Positions 15,607 through 24,652 of a stretch of 50,094 bases of DNA are shown here, piece by piece (within the stretch, counting starts at the first letter, position 1; every line of letters begins with the position of its first letter). This stretch comes from Treponema sp. (GTDB taxonomy: Bacteria; Spirochaetota; Spirochaetia; Treponematales; Treponemataceae), in contig JAFYZU010000048.1 in NCBI GenBank assembly GCA_017548565.1, positions 1 to 50,094 of the forward strand, given 5' to 3'. The notes beneath the pieces are model-generated. The model was given only the letters and a program-made list of their open reading frames with translations, did no database searches and was not told where the DNA came from. The translations under genes and the position numbers were made by a program.

Positions 15607-17648
15607 ATTTCTTCGAGTTCTTCTTCTACACCCTGATCTTTAAAACGGTCACAATCAATTTTCATTATTGTAAGGAATTCATCCTTTGGTAAACCTCTTG
15701 CAAACAAAAATCCCTGAAGATAATCGCAGCCAAGCTTTGTAAGCCATTCAGACTGTGCTTTTGTTTCGACTCCCTCTGCAAGAACAGACATTCCAAGCTT
15801 TTTGATCATCTGGATTGTAGATGCAAGTGCAATATTTGCACGTGCATCTTTAAAAGCAGTCCAGACAATTTCTTTATCGAGCTTTACCATTTTGAACGGA
15901 AGATTAAGAAGATAATTCATGTTTGAATAACCGGAACCGTAATCATCAAGCGAAAGTTCAATTCCTTCTTTTGCAAGATTATTCATGTTACGCAGAAGGA
16001 TTTCAGGTGTATGAGCAGCGGCAGTTTCAGTTATTTCAAGATTGATTACAGATGCCGGAACATTATGGATTGTCCTGATTGTTAAAATCTGATCAGCAAG
16101 AATTTCCTGCATGCACTGTGCCACCGAAAGATTTATATCAATTTTTTTGATTCCGTAAGCATCAAGATCAACCGATGAAAGCGTCTTACATACATTGTCA
16201 AAAACAAACTGTCCTATACGCAGAATATCACCGGTTCTTTCAGAAACAGGAATGAATTCTTCCGGCGAAATAAAATTTCCTTCTTCATCCTTCATACGGA
16301 TTAATGCTTCGGCACCTATCAGTCTGTCTTCCTTTGTAGAATAAATAGGCTGGTAATATACATCGAAGCGTTTTTCGGCTATTGCATTACGTAAGAGATG
16401 AGCGATGTATGCAGTACGCTTTTTATACTCAGTGCTCATATCACGCGCATAGATAATCTGCCGTTTATAACGAGTATCATCAGAAATAAGATCTATAAGA
16501 TCCCTGATATCCTCAGAATTCTTTGCATCCTTCGGACATTCAATTACACAGATTCTTGAATAAAGCTTAAGCTCAAGCGTATCGTAAACCCAGTTTTCAT
16601 GGAACCTTGCACGAAGATAAAAAACATATTTTTCAATATCACGAGGATTATAGGATTTGAATACGACACAGAATTTTCCCTGAGGAATATAATAATGACG
16701 GGCCTGAGGAAACTGTGCCCTTAAAAAATCAGATACCTCGCGAAGAAGTGAATTCATCTGATTTATACCGAACGCATTTGTAATGAATACAATATCATCA
16801 AGGAAGATATTCAATACAAGGAATTTTTTCTTACTTGCAAAATCATTCTGTGACATTTTTATCAATGCCGCTTCGTTAAAAAGCTGTGTTGTACGGTCAA
16901 TATATTCATCCGGAGTCTGAATGAGTGATGAAAACATAATAGCCGCAAGCGAAAGTCCGAAAGACTGCATACGGCATCGTTTAACAATCAGCTGAATGAT
17001 TATCGCAGCAATAAGAAGAATTACATACGAAAGAAGCAGAAAATATTTTTTAACTTTTATTGTTTTTCTGTATTTCCATAATATCAGAAGTGAAATAAGG
17101 ATGTAATAAATCGTAAAAATAAATAAAGTCGCATAAGCCCAGGTGCCGCGGAAATAATTATTCTGACTGTCGACATAAAAAGCAAAAACTTTGTTAAAAC
17201 AATAATATGTCAACGGCGAAAAACAAATAAGCCCAAGCGCACAAAGATACGGTATGCCGACTACAAAATCAAAGAATAGTTTTCGTTTTTTACTGATAAA
17301 ATCAAAATAATTTGCAAGTGAAAGTGAATAAAGAAGATAAAGAACCGGGATTGTATTCGTGAGCACATAACAAAGCATATGAAGACCCCAGTACGACCAT
17401 ACAGGAATTGAAGTATTACCTTCCAGTAATACGGTAATCAGATCTGCAATTGAATTCAAAAGGGCAACAATTACAAAGCTCAGATACGTACGATTCTGCA
17501 TTAACGGCAGATTTCTTCGCTGAAAATGGAATATGAGGATGACGATAAAAATAACTATCGCTGCAATGTCATAATGAAAAATATACGCTGTATTAAACAA
17601 TATTCTCCTCTTTACTCTATATATAAACTTTACTCCAGGAATTCTCAA
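15603..17648 (-). CDS. Membrane EAL phosphodiesterase with degenerate GGDEF
   Basis: A 681-residue protein: about seven hydrophobic helices (roughly 20-235, a 7TM sensor layout), a decayed GGDEF-type domain (about 255-405) where the signature reads IPQGKF, and an EAL domain (about 425-670). The EAL domain keeps the catalytic set: EALIRM, NLSVAQ, EITETA, DDYGSGYSN, VKLDKEIV, AEGVETKAQS and QGFLFARGLP. It should therefore hydrolyse cyclic-di-GMP to pGpG, while the GGDEF part is probably regulatory. It is transcribed from the shared region before the TIGR03546 gene, and its TAG stop overlaps the TAA stop of the AAA gene on the other strand. Proximity to the ComFB-like and GGDEF genes suggests a shared cyclic-di-GMP circuit. 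Confidence 0.9.
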   Translation of the reverse strand: MRIPGVKFIYRVKRRILFNTAYIFHYDIAAIVIFIVILIFHFQRRNLPLMQNRTYLSFVIVALLNSIADLITVLLEGNTSIPVWSYWGLHMLCYVLTNTIPVLYLLYSLSLANYFDFISKKRKLFFDFVVGIPYLCALGLICFSPLTYYCFNKVFAFYVDSQNNYFRGTWAYATLFIFTIYYILISLLILWKYRKTIKVKKYFLLLSYVILLIAAIIIQLIVKRCRMQSFGLSLAAIMFSSLIQTPDEYIDRTTQLFNEAALIKMSQNDFASKKKFLVLNIFLDDIVFITNAFGINQMNSLLREVSDFLRAQFPQARHYYIPQGKFCVVFKSYNPRDIEKYVFYLRARFHENWVYDTLELKLYSRICVIECPKDAKNSEDIRDLIDLISDDTRYKRQIIYARDMSTEYKKRTAYIAHLLRNAIAEKRFDVYYQPIYSTKEDRLIGAEALIRMKDEEGNFISPEEFIPVSERTGDILRIGQFVFDNVCKTLSSVDLDAYGIKKIDINLSVAQCMQEILADQILTIRTIHNVPASVINLEITETAAAHTPEILLRNMNNLAKEGIELSLDDYGSGYSNMNYLLNLPFKMVKLDKEIVWTAFKDARANIALASTIQMIKKLGMSVLAEGVETKAQSEWLTKLGCDYLQGFLFARGLPKDEFLTIMKIDCDRFKDQGVEEELEEI

Positions 17649-17692
17649 AAGTCAAATAGTGGTTTATAATATTTATGTAGACGGAGGTTTTA

Positions 17693-18196
17693 ATGTTAAA
17701 AGCCATCATAAGGTTCTTTAAATCGTTAAACAGCAACTCACATCCAGGCGAAATTGCTCACGCTGTATGTCTTGCCCTGATTCTTGGATTTTTACCGAAG
17801 GATAATCTTTTGTGGTACATTCTCACTACATTTTTCTTTTTCATGCGCATAAACAGAGGAGCCCTGATTTTCTTTACTTTTATCTTTTCACTGATTGCCC
17901 CGGCCTTAGACAACCTTTTTGATATATGGGGATACGCAATCTTAAACTATACAAAGCTTGTTCCTGTTTTTACAAAGATGCTCGATATACCATTCGTTGC
18001 GTTTACTAAATTCAATAATTCCATCGTAATGGGGTCACTTGCTTTTTCACTGGTATGCTATATTCCATTGTATTTTATTTCAAGAATCATAATCCGTTAC
18101 TGGAGAAGATTTCTTGCCCCATCACTCAGAAAGACAAGACTTTACAATGTTTTACAGCAGATTCCTCTCGTTAAAAAAATAGGAGAAATGGTATGA
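17693..18196 (+). CDS. TIGR03546 family membrane protein
   Basis: A 167-residue integral membrane protein with about four hydrophobic segments (22-38, 39-60, 60-78 and 110-130). The N-terminus FFKSLNSNSHPGEIAHAVCL and the GFLPKDNLLWYIL segment are features I associate with TIGR03546, a family of unknown function found in spirochaetes and some proteobacteria, usually directly ahead of a TIGR03545 gene, as here. The start has CGGAGG at 17682-17687 and a TATAAT at 17665-17670. Its TGA overlaps the next ATG by 4 bases (ATGA), so the two proteins are probably made together and may form a complex. No enzymatic motif is visible. Confidence 0.75.
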   Translation: MLKAIIRFFKSLNSNSHPGEIAHAVCLALILGFLPKDNLLWYILTTFFFFMRINRGALIFFTFIFSLIAPALDNLFDIWGYAILNYTKLVPVFTKMLDIPFVAFTKFNNSIVMGSLAFSLVCYIPLYFISRIIIRYWRRFLAPSLRKTRLYNVLQQIPLVKKIGEMV

Positions 18197-20385
18197 AAAA
18201 AGATAAAATCAAAGAACCAAAAAAACTGGTGCTTCCAAAACGTTTCTCTAAAGCATATACAGAAAAACAGCTTAACTCTAAAATCGGAAAGCATGTATAT
18301 ATACCAAAAGACAAAGAATTTATCCTTTCACTTTTCGTAAAAACAGATAAAACCGACAAAAAAGGAAATCCGCTCTATGAAATTCCTGAATCAACTGAAC
18401 TCATAAAAAAAGAATACAGGCATCTTAAATTAATAGATAAAGAAATAAAATCTCATAAAGGCAGGGTAAAATGGCTTCCTCTTGCTGCAGCTGTTTCACT
18501 CCTTGTTTTGATCGGCATTGGTTTTGTTTCATGCAAGAACATCATCATAAAAAAAGTACTTGTTGAAACCTTCGAAACACTGTTTGGTGCAAGATGCGAT
18601 ATTGCAGGAGTTAATTTAAAACTTTTAGATGCAAGTTTCCGTATAGACAGCCTGCAGGTTGCAAATAAACGCAAACCAATGAAGAACCTTTTCCAGATTG
18701 ATTCAATCGTCCTTGACTTTAATCTTACCCAGCTTCTTTGCAAACGTGTAATTTCAGATGAAATTTCCATAAACGGCATACGCATTAATACAGACAGAAA
18801 ATATTCGGGAGATTTACGGGGAAAACGGGCCGCACAAAGGAAAGCAAGGGATGAAAAACTTAAGGATTCTCCAGCCTTTGTTCAGGAAGCGGCAAAACGC
18901 ACTGATGATGCAATCAATCATGTAACTTCATCTGTTGCAGCATTAATCAACGAATATAATCCTGAATCGGTCCTGAAGCATATACAGAATGAGCTTAAAA
19001 CTCAGAAAGCAGCAGAAAGTGCAGCAGCATGTGCAAAGGAATTGAAAGAGAAATATCTGGCTAAGCCTAAAGAATATGAAGAAAAAGTTTCTCAGGCTAA
19101 AAAAATGTATGAAAAAGCAGCGGCAATAAATCTTCAGGAAGCACGAAAAGATCCTGTCAAATTAAAACAGGCTGTCGACACGATTACCGAAGCGTACAAC
19201 TATGCAGAAAAACTGAAAAAAGAAACAGAAGCAGAAGTAAAAGATATTAAAGCAGATGCAGTTACGGTAAAGAATACTGCAGCAAATGTAACAGATGCTG
19301 TTTTAAGTGATAAAAAACTGATTACCGATCAGATTAATAAATATAAAAACATAAATCTTGAGGCAGGACAACGTTTTATAACCGGAACTCTAGATACTGC
19401 AATCTACAAGCTTTTAGGTGAATACTATCCATACTATGAAAAACTTCGCCAGTCTCTCGAAGAACAGAAAGGAAAACCAAAGGAACCGAAAAAAGAAAAA
19501 TCTACAGTTGCCAGACGAGCAAAAGGAAGAAATGTATATTATAGAAAAAATCCTCCGAACCTCTGGTTTAAAAAGCTTGAAGCAAACGGACCGGAATTCA
19601 AGATTGCGGCACATAACATAAGCGATAACATGGATGTTGCCGGCGTTCCTGCATCCGGAGAACTTTCTTTCACCCTTCTTGATTTGAAGCACAACGCAAA
19701 TGTTACTGTAGATACAAGAAGCTGGTCAAAGGAGCCTCTCGCAAAAATCAATTATAATCTTGACGGACTGCCGTTGAAGCTTACCTCAAAGGATTATAAG
19801 GACATGCCTGGTATACCGTGCCTTAATGCAAAATCAAATTATGATGCAGTTTTAGACATTTATGCAGATGACGGCTTTAACTTAACGGGAACAGGAACCT
19901 TTAACGGTGTAGATATCCGTGCAAATTCCTTCGAGCCTCTGTTTATCTACAAGCTGTATCAGGACACTCTTTCCGGCATTACCGATATGATGGTAAGTGC
20001 GCAGATCGGCTACAGAAAATCAAAGGGCTTAAATCTTAAGCTTGAATCGGACATGGACAAAAAATTTCTTGATTCACTGAACAGACAGCTTTCTTCACGA
20101 CTGATTGAAATTAAAGAAAGAATCAAGACAGAAGCCTTTGCAAAAATCAATGAGTATTCTGATGATGCTTTCGGCGAGATAAACAGCTTCGAAGACATTC
20201 AGAAAAAACTTACGGAACATGCAGATTATGCGAAGAACCTTACAAATCAGCTTGAAGCAAAAAAGAAGGAAGCAGAAAATTACGTCCAGGGCAAGGTAAA
20301 CGAAACTGTTGATAAAGCAAAAGAGGATGTTAAAGATAAAGCAAACGAAACAGGAAAAAAACTGTTAAAAGGACTTTTAAATTAA
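18193..20385 (+). CDS. TIGR03545 family AsmA-like membrane protein
   Basis: A 730-residue protein of the TIGR03545 type. A cytoplasmic N-terminal region of ~90 basic residues precedes a single TM helix (about 93-112). The segment after the TM (VLVETFETLFGARCDIAGV to SIVLDFNLTQLLCKRVI) resembles the membrane-proximal part of AsmA/DUF748 proteins, which help move lipids or organise the outer membrane. A long coiled coil fills about 210-410, a beta-rich part about 450-600, and the last ~100 residues are amphipathic helix repeats rich in Lys, Glu and Ala. The ATG overlaps the TIGR03546 stop by 4 bases. Envelope lipid transport is only a guess from the AsmA-like section; the function of the pair is unknown. 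Confidence 0.7.
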   Translation: MKKDKIKEPKKLVLPKRFSKAYTEKQLNSKIGKHVYIPKDKEFILSLFVKTDKTDKKGNPLYEIPESTELIKKEYRHLKLIDKEIKSHKGRVKWLPLAAAVSLLVLIGIGFVSCKNIIIKKVLVETFETLFGARCDIAGVNLKLLDASFRIDSLQVANKRKPMKNLFQIDSIVLDFNLTQLLCKRVISDEISINGIRINTDRKYSGDLRGKRAAQRKARDEKLKDSPAFVQEAAKRTDDAINHVTSSVAALINEYNPESVLKHIQNELKTQKAAESAAACAKELKEKYLAKPKEYEEKVSQAKKMYEKAAAINLQEARKDPVKLKQAVDTITEAYNYAEKLKKETEAEVKDIKADAVTVKNTAANVTDAVLSDKKLITDQINKYKNINLEAGQRFITGTLDTAIYKLLGEYYPYYEKLRQSLEEQKGKPKEPKKEKSTVARRAKGRNVYYRKNPPNLWFKKLEANGPEFKIAAHNISDNMDVAGVPASGELSFTLLDLKHNANVTVDTRSWSKEPLAKINYNLDGLPLKLTSKDYKDMPGIPCLNAKSNYDAVLDIYADDGFNLTGTGTFNGVDIRANSFEPLFIYKLYQDTLSGITDMMVSAQIGYRKSKGLNLKLESDMDKKFLDSLNRQLSSRLIEIKERIKTEAFAKINEYSDDAFGEINSFEDIQKKLTEHADYAKNLTNQLEAKKKEAENYVQGKVNETVDKAKEDVKDKANETGKKLLKGLLN

Positions 20386-20431
20386 AAAACCTCTTGCAAA
20401 AAAATAAAATAAACATTTTAATCTGTATGAT

Positions 20432-21439
20432 ATGAAAAGAACATTATTCCGATTAACAGTTATTTTATTTGCAATAGTTTTATTGAACGGCTGTTTTAAG
20501 ACAAAAAGAAATCCTCTGAGTGAAAAACTCAATATAGTTTGTACTATTTATCCTGAATATGACTGGGTTCAGGGCATTGTCGGAAAAGATTACACAGACG
20601 TAACAAATACACTCATAATCAAAGGCGGTACGGATCTTCACAGTTTCCAGCCGTCCGTAAATGATATAATCCAGATTTCAACCTGCGATTTATTCATATA
20701 TATCGGCGGTGAATCAGATGCATGGGTTGAGGATGCCATAGCAGAAGCCAAAAATCCAGATATGAAGGTTATTTGCCTCATGGATGTTTTAAAAGGCTCC
20801 TTAAGGGAAGAAACTCTTGTCGAAGGCATGCAGGATGAAGAAGAGGAAGAAGATGGTCATACAGAAGAAATCCATCATCATGACGAGGATGAAATTGAAT
20901 ATGATGAACACATCTGGCTTTCCGTCAAAAATGCAATCAAATGTGTAAAGGCAATAGCAGATGCAGTTGTTGAGCTTGATCCTAAAAATCAGGAAAAATA
21001 CAGAAATAATGAAGAAGGCTATCTTTCTGAATTGCAGCTTATAGACCGCGAATACGAACGTGCTGTTCAGGCGGCTCCTCAGAAAACAATTATTGTCTGC
21101 GATCGTTTTCCGTTCTTATATCTTACTGAAGATTACGGAATCAATTATTATGCTGCGTTCAAGGGATGTTCTGCAGAAACAGAAGCAAGTTTTGAAACCG
21201 TTGTTTTCCTTGCGAACAAAGTCAATGAACTTGATATAAAAAATGTAATCGTTCTGGACGGCTCAAATCAGAAGCTTGCAAAAACAGTAATTCAGAATTC
21301 AAAAAAGAATAAATGTGGTATAATAGTATTAGATTCAATGCAGTCAACAACTCTGGATCAGGCTTTTAAAGGAAAAACCTATACAGAAACGATGACAAAG
21401 AATCTGACAGAGCTTAAAAAGGCATTATGTCTCAATTAA
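20432..21439 (+). CDS. Zinc-type ABC transporter binding lipoprotein
   Basis: A 335-residue cluster A-I (ZnuA/TroA-type) metal-binding lipoprotein; lipobox LLNGC with Cys21. An acidic, His-rich loop (Glu/Asp run, then HTEEIHHHDEDE, about 136-153) is typical of zinc binders. Likely metal ligands are His70 (GTDLHSFQPS) and His160 (YDEHIWLS). The third site, His in classical ZnuA, reads CDRFPFLYL here, a variant I know from Firmicutes-like homologues that also have AAFKGCSAETEASFETV. Zinc is favoured over manganese because of the His loop. It starts the operon; the ATPase ATG lies 13 bases inside its end. No Zur-type operator could be recognised in the 46-base gap upstream. Confidence 0.88.
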   Translation: MKRTLFRLTVILFAIVLLNGCFKTKRNPLSEKLNIVCTIYPEYDWVQGIVGKDYTDVTNTLIIKGGTDLHSFQPSVNDIIQISTCDLFIYIGGESDAWVEDAIAEAKNPDMKVICLMDVLKGSLREETLVEGMQDEEEEEDGHTEEIHHHDEDEIEYDEHIWLSVKNAIKCVKAIADAVVELDPKNQEKYRNNEEGYLSELQLIDREYERAVQAAPQKTIIVCDRFPFLYLTEDYGINYYAAFKGCSAETEASFETVVFLANKVNELDIKNVIVLDGSNQKLAKTVIQNSKKNKCGIIVLDSMQSTTLDQAFKGKTYTETMTKNLTELKKALCLN

Positions 21440-22098
21440 TTTGTGAAAATTTAACAATAGGATATGACTCAAAGGTAATCGTCAGCGACCTGAACTTCTG
21501 CGTAAACAAGGGAGATTATCTGTGCATCGTCGGAGAAAACGGTTCCGGAAAAACAACCCTTTTACGCACTCTTTTAGGACTTATAAAACCGATGGGCGGA
21601 AAAATCATTACCGGCGACGGACTTCTTGCAGATGAAACAGGCTATCTACCGCAGCAGACAGAAGTACAGAAGGATTTCCCTGCAAGTGTTTACGAAATTG
21701 TATTGTCCGGATGTCAGTCAAGATGCGGAAGACGACCATTTTACAATAAGGCAGAAAAGCTTCTTGCAGAACAGAACATGCAGAAAATGGGAATACTGGA
21801 TTTAAAGAAACAGTGTTACCGCGAGCTTTCAGGCGGTCAGCAGCAGAGGGTTCTTCTTGCAAGAGCCTTGTGCGCTACACAAAAGATGCTTTTACTTGAT
21901 GAACCTGTAAGCGGACTTGATCCGAACGTTACACAGGAAATGTATTCATTAATAAAACAACTGAACGATGAAGGCATTACCATCATCATGATTTCGCACG
22001 ATATAGCTTCATCCTTAGAATATGCAACTCATATCCTGCATATCGGAAAATCAATTTTCTTTGGAAAAAAGGAACAGTATAAAAAAGAGTTTATATGA
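21427..22098 (+). CDS. Zinc-type ABC transporter ATPase
   Basis: A 223-residue ABC ATPase of the metal-uptake (ZnuC/TroB) class that powers import by the adjoining permease. Walker A is GENGSGKTT (about 38-46), the Q-loop is GYLPQQTEV, the signature is [15 protein letters not shown], and Walker B is MLLLDEPVSGLD, followed by the switch histidine in ISHD. Length is normal. It overlaps the binding-protein gene by 13 bases and the permease gene by 4, so all three are translationally coupled. Metal specificity follows the binding protein, probably zinc. Confidence 0.92.
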   Translation: MSQLICENLTIGYDSKVIVSDLNFCVNKGDYLCIVGENGSGKTTLLRTLLGLIKPMGGKIITGDGLLADETGYLPQQTEVQKDFPASVYEIVLSGCQSRCGRRPFYNKAEKLLAEQNMQKMGILDLKKQCYRELSGGQQQRVLLARALCATQKMLLLDEPVSGLDPNVTQEMYSLIKQLNDEGITIIMISHDIASSLEYATHILHIGKSIFFGKKEQYKKEFI

Positions 22099-22931
22099 TT
22101 AATACATTGATTCATTATTTTTCATTTCCATTTGTAAGGTACGCATTTATTGTAGGAGTTTTAATTTCTTTGTGCTCCTCGCTTCTTGGCGTTACACTCG
22201 TATTAAAAAGATTTTCCTTCATCGGCGACGGATTATCGCATGTGGCCTTTGGAGGAATCTGTATAGCGGCAGTCCTTAATCTTTCGAACAACATGTATCT
22301 TGTTCTTCCACTTACAGTTTTAAGCGCAATCCTTTTATTAAAAACAGGCCAGAATGCAAAAATCAAAGGAGATGCTTCCATAGCGCTGATTTCCGTAAGC
22401 TCGCTTGCAATCGGTTATCTTCTGATGAATATTTTTTCCAAATCGTCGAATTTAACGGGGGATGTATGCACTACACTGTTCGGGTCAACCTCCATCCTGA
22501 CGCTTAAAAAAAGTGAAGTCTGGCTCTGCGTAATACTTTCAATTCTTGTAATTGCCGCTTTCATAATCTTTTACAATAAGATTTTTGCGGTCACCTTTGA
22601 TCAGACGTTTGCCCAGGCAATAGGAACTCATGCAAATATATACAATCTTGTAATTGCCATAATAATCGCAGTAATAATCGTGCTTGCAATGAATCTTGTA
22701 GGCTCACTTTTAATTTCTGCTCTCGTTATTTTTCCGGCACTGAGTTCAATGAGGCTTTTCAAGAGCTTTAAAACCGTAACAATCTGTTCTTCAATAGTTT
22801 CTGTCGTATGCTCGGTTTCAGGACTTTTGATTTCCATCCTTTGCGGAACTCCAGTCGGTTCTACTATCGTTGCTGTCAATCTTCTTGTTTTTCTTATATT
22901 CAGTTTAATCTCTCAATTAAATAAACATTAA
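22095..22931 (+). CDS. Zinc-type ABC transporter permease
   Basis: A 278-residue integral membrane protein of the ABC-3 family (ZnuB/TroC) with about eight hydrophobic helices. It starts with LIHYFSFPFVRYAFIVGVLI and contains the family segment FSFIGDGLSHVAFGGICIA near residue 40, and later MNLVGSLLISALVIFPALS, both hallmarks of zinc and manganese permeases. It forms the transmembrane channel for the lipoprotein and ATPase encoded just upstream and overlaps the ATPase gene by 4 bases. The fourth gene of the set begins 17 bases downstream. Confidence 0.92.
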   Translation: MINTLIHYFSFPFVRYAFIVGVLISLCSSLLGVTLVLKRFSFIGDGLSHVAFGGICIAAVLNLSNNMYLVLPLTVLSAILLLKTGQNAKIKGDASIALISVSSLAIGYLLMNIFSKSSNLTGDVCTTLFGSTSILTLKKSEVWLCVILSILVIAAFIIFYNKIFAVTFDQTFAQAIGTHANIYNLVIAIIIAVIIVLAMNLVGSLLISALVIFPALSSMRLFKSFKTVTICSSIVSVVCSVSGLLISILCGTPVGSTIVAVNLLVFLIFSLISQLNKH

Positions 22932-22947
22932 ATCGTCAGGATAAAGC

Positions 22948-23550
22948 ATGAAAAAACCATTTTTATTATTAATCGTACTGATTCTCTTTTCGGCAGGATG
23001 TAAAAAACAACGGGCAAACCCTGTAATTTCTGCACAAAATTCCGTAAAGGATATTCTTGAACAGCAGACGGATGGTTCTTTAACAATATTACCGAACTCT
23101 GTAATTTCAACAAAGGAACAGACTCTCGAGGGAATAAAAGTTCCTTCAATAAAAAGCCTTACTGAAAAAGCAAAAAAAACAATGTCTGAAGCTTCACGTG
23201 GATTAATCGATTTAACAAATATGAATTCAACAATGATTTATTCTCAGGTTTTTGAAATGATGATTATGCCCGAAGATTACGAAAACACAGACATAAAGGT
23301 TAAAGGTTTTCTTCAGGTATACAATTACGAAGGAAATCCCGATAAATATCTTTCGGTAATCATTCCGGATGCAACACAGTGCTGCCAGCAGGGAATTGAA
23401 TTTATCTGGCCTGATAAACAATATCCGCAGGATTATCCTGCACCGGGAACTCCGATTGAAGTTACAGGAAGATTCTGCATTACTTACACAGAAGAAGAAT
23501 TACTGTATACTTTCATGCAGTTATCTGACCTGAAAATTCTTAGTGAATAG
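22948..23550 (+). CDS. Accessory lipoprotein with Cys-Cys motif, zinc operon
   Basis: A 200-residue lipoprotein (signal FLLLIVLILFSAGC, Cys18). A linker of about 80 residues is followed by a compact C-terminal domain (about 98-200) with VKVKGFLQVY, a paired cysteine in DATQCCQQGIEF (Cys145-146), TPIEVTGRF and a final strand. The pattern resembles the OB-like C-terminal part of YcgQ/TIGR03943 proteins, which sit near zinc-related genes in Firmicutes and also carry a CC pair. A role in periplasmic zinc handling is inferred from that likeness and from its place as fourth gene of the zinc-type operon, 17 bases after the permease. The cysteine pair could bind metal. It ends 2 bases before the convergent S1-protein gene. 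Confidence 0.65.
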   Translation: MKKPFLLLIVLILFSAGCKKQRANPVISAQNSVKDILEQQTDGSLTILPNSVISTKEQTLEGIKVPSIKSLTEKAKKTMSEASRGLIDLTNMNSTMIYSQVFEMMIMPEDYENTDIKVKGFLQVYNYEGNPDKYLSVIIPDATQCCQQGIEFIWPDKQYPQDYPAPGTPIEVTGRFCITYTEEELLYTFMQLSDLKILSE

Positions 23551-23551
23551 T

Positions 23552-24643
23552 TTATTTTTTCAACAATGCTGCAAACGGATTATATGTTTCTCCGTCGTCA
23601 TCCTGACTTGAAAGATATTTAGCGGCAGTAGCATCCTGTTCTTTTGAAGTTGCCGGAACAAGAGATATTCTTTTTGAAGCGATGTCTATTTTTTCTACGA
23701 CAACACTAATCTCCTGTCCGATTTTATAAACCTTCTTAAGATTTGTATTTGCACTTACATCATCAAGCTCACTGATATGGACAAGACCGTCAATTCCTTT
23801 ATCAAGATTTACAAATAATCCGAAATCTGCAATTCTGGAAATCTTTCCGTCAATCTTTGTCCCAACAGGAAATTTAATGGCGGCATCTTCCCATGGGTCC
23901 TTCATGAGTGCTTTAAGACTTACACTTACTCGTTCATTTTTCCAGTCAGCGTGAATGACCTTTACCTTTATTTCCTGACCCTTTTCTAAAACATCACCGG
24001 CATTTACAACACGGTCAAGCGACATTTCACTTATCGGTAACAGAGCACGAAATCCCATGATATTTACAAAGGCACCGAATTTTTCAAGGCTTTCAACAAC
24101 TGCATCTACAACTGCACCCTCCGTAATCTGAGAGGCAATTTTTCCGATATTCGAAGCATATTCACTTTCACCGATTTTCCGGTTTGAAACAAGAATATCC
24201 TTTCCGTCGTTTTTATATTCCGTAATGATAAAGCTCATTGTTTTTCCGACATATTCAGAAGGTTCTTTTTTATCTTTGAAACCCATCTGAGAATATGGAC
24301 AGAAGGCTCTTTTTGAACCAAGCTTTATTTCGTATCCGCCTTTTATTTCTTTTTCAACATGACCTTCAACAGGAATTGCTCCTTTAAAAGCGTTTTCAAT
24401 CATTGTGTCATCAGCGGAACTTCCACCGATTTTTGAAGTAAAACGCATTTCGCCGCGAACTTCACCTGTAAAGAACACCTTGATTTTATCGCCTTCTTTT
24501 ATGCTGATATTTCCATCTTCATCTTTAAATTCAGCCGCATCAACAATTCCTTCACTCTTTGCACTTAAATCAACAAAAACAGTAGAATCGGTTACTGCAA
24601 CAACTACAGTTTCAAGACTGTCACCGATATTAAATCTTGTCAT
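23552..24643 (-). CDS. Four-repeat S1 RNA-binding protein
   Basis: A 363-residue cytoplasmic protein made of four S1 (OB-fold) RNA-binding repeats at about 1-75, 82-165, 168-250 and 255-337. Repeats 3 and 4 are the clearest (EKFGAFVNIMGFRALLPISEM and DFGLFVNLDKGIDGLVHISEL). Full ribosomal S1 usually has six repeats, so this is a shorter S1-like protein; many bacteria use such forms in translation or RNA turnover. The third gene on the minus strand after gatC and gatA with a 9-base gap, it is probably co-transcribed with them. The first two repeats are divergent, suggesting specialised roles such as ribosome contact. Confidence 0.85.
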   Translation of the reverse strand: MTRFNIGDSLETVVVAVTDSTVFVDLSAKSEGIVDAAEFKDEDGNISIKEGDKIKVFFTGEVRGEMRFTSKIGGSSADDTMIENAFKGAIPVEGHVEKEIKGGYEIKLGSKRAFCPYSQMGFKDKKEPSEYVGKTMSFIITEYKNDGKDILVSNRKIGESEYASNIGKIASQITEGAVVDAVVESLEKFGAFVNIMGFRALLPISEMSLDRVVNAGDVLEKGQEIKVKVIHADWKNERVSVSLKALMKDPWEDAAIKFPVGTKIDGKISRIADFGLFVNLDKGIDGLVHISELDDVSANTNLKKVYKIGQEISVVVEKIDIASKRISLVPATSKEQDATAAKYLSSQDDDGETYNPFAALLKK

Positions 24644-24652
24644 TTTCTGCTC

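Noticed and set aside
18453-18785. 110-codon minus-strand open frame
   Set aside because: Antisense to the TIGR03545-type gene; no family features.
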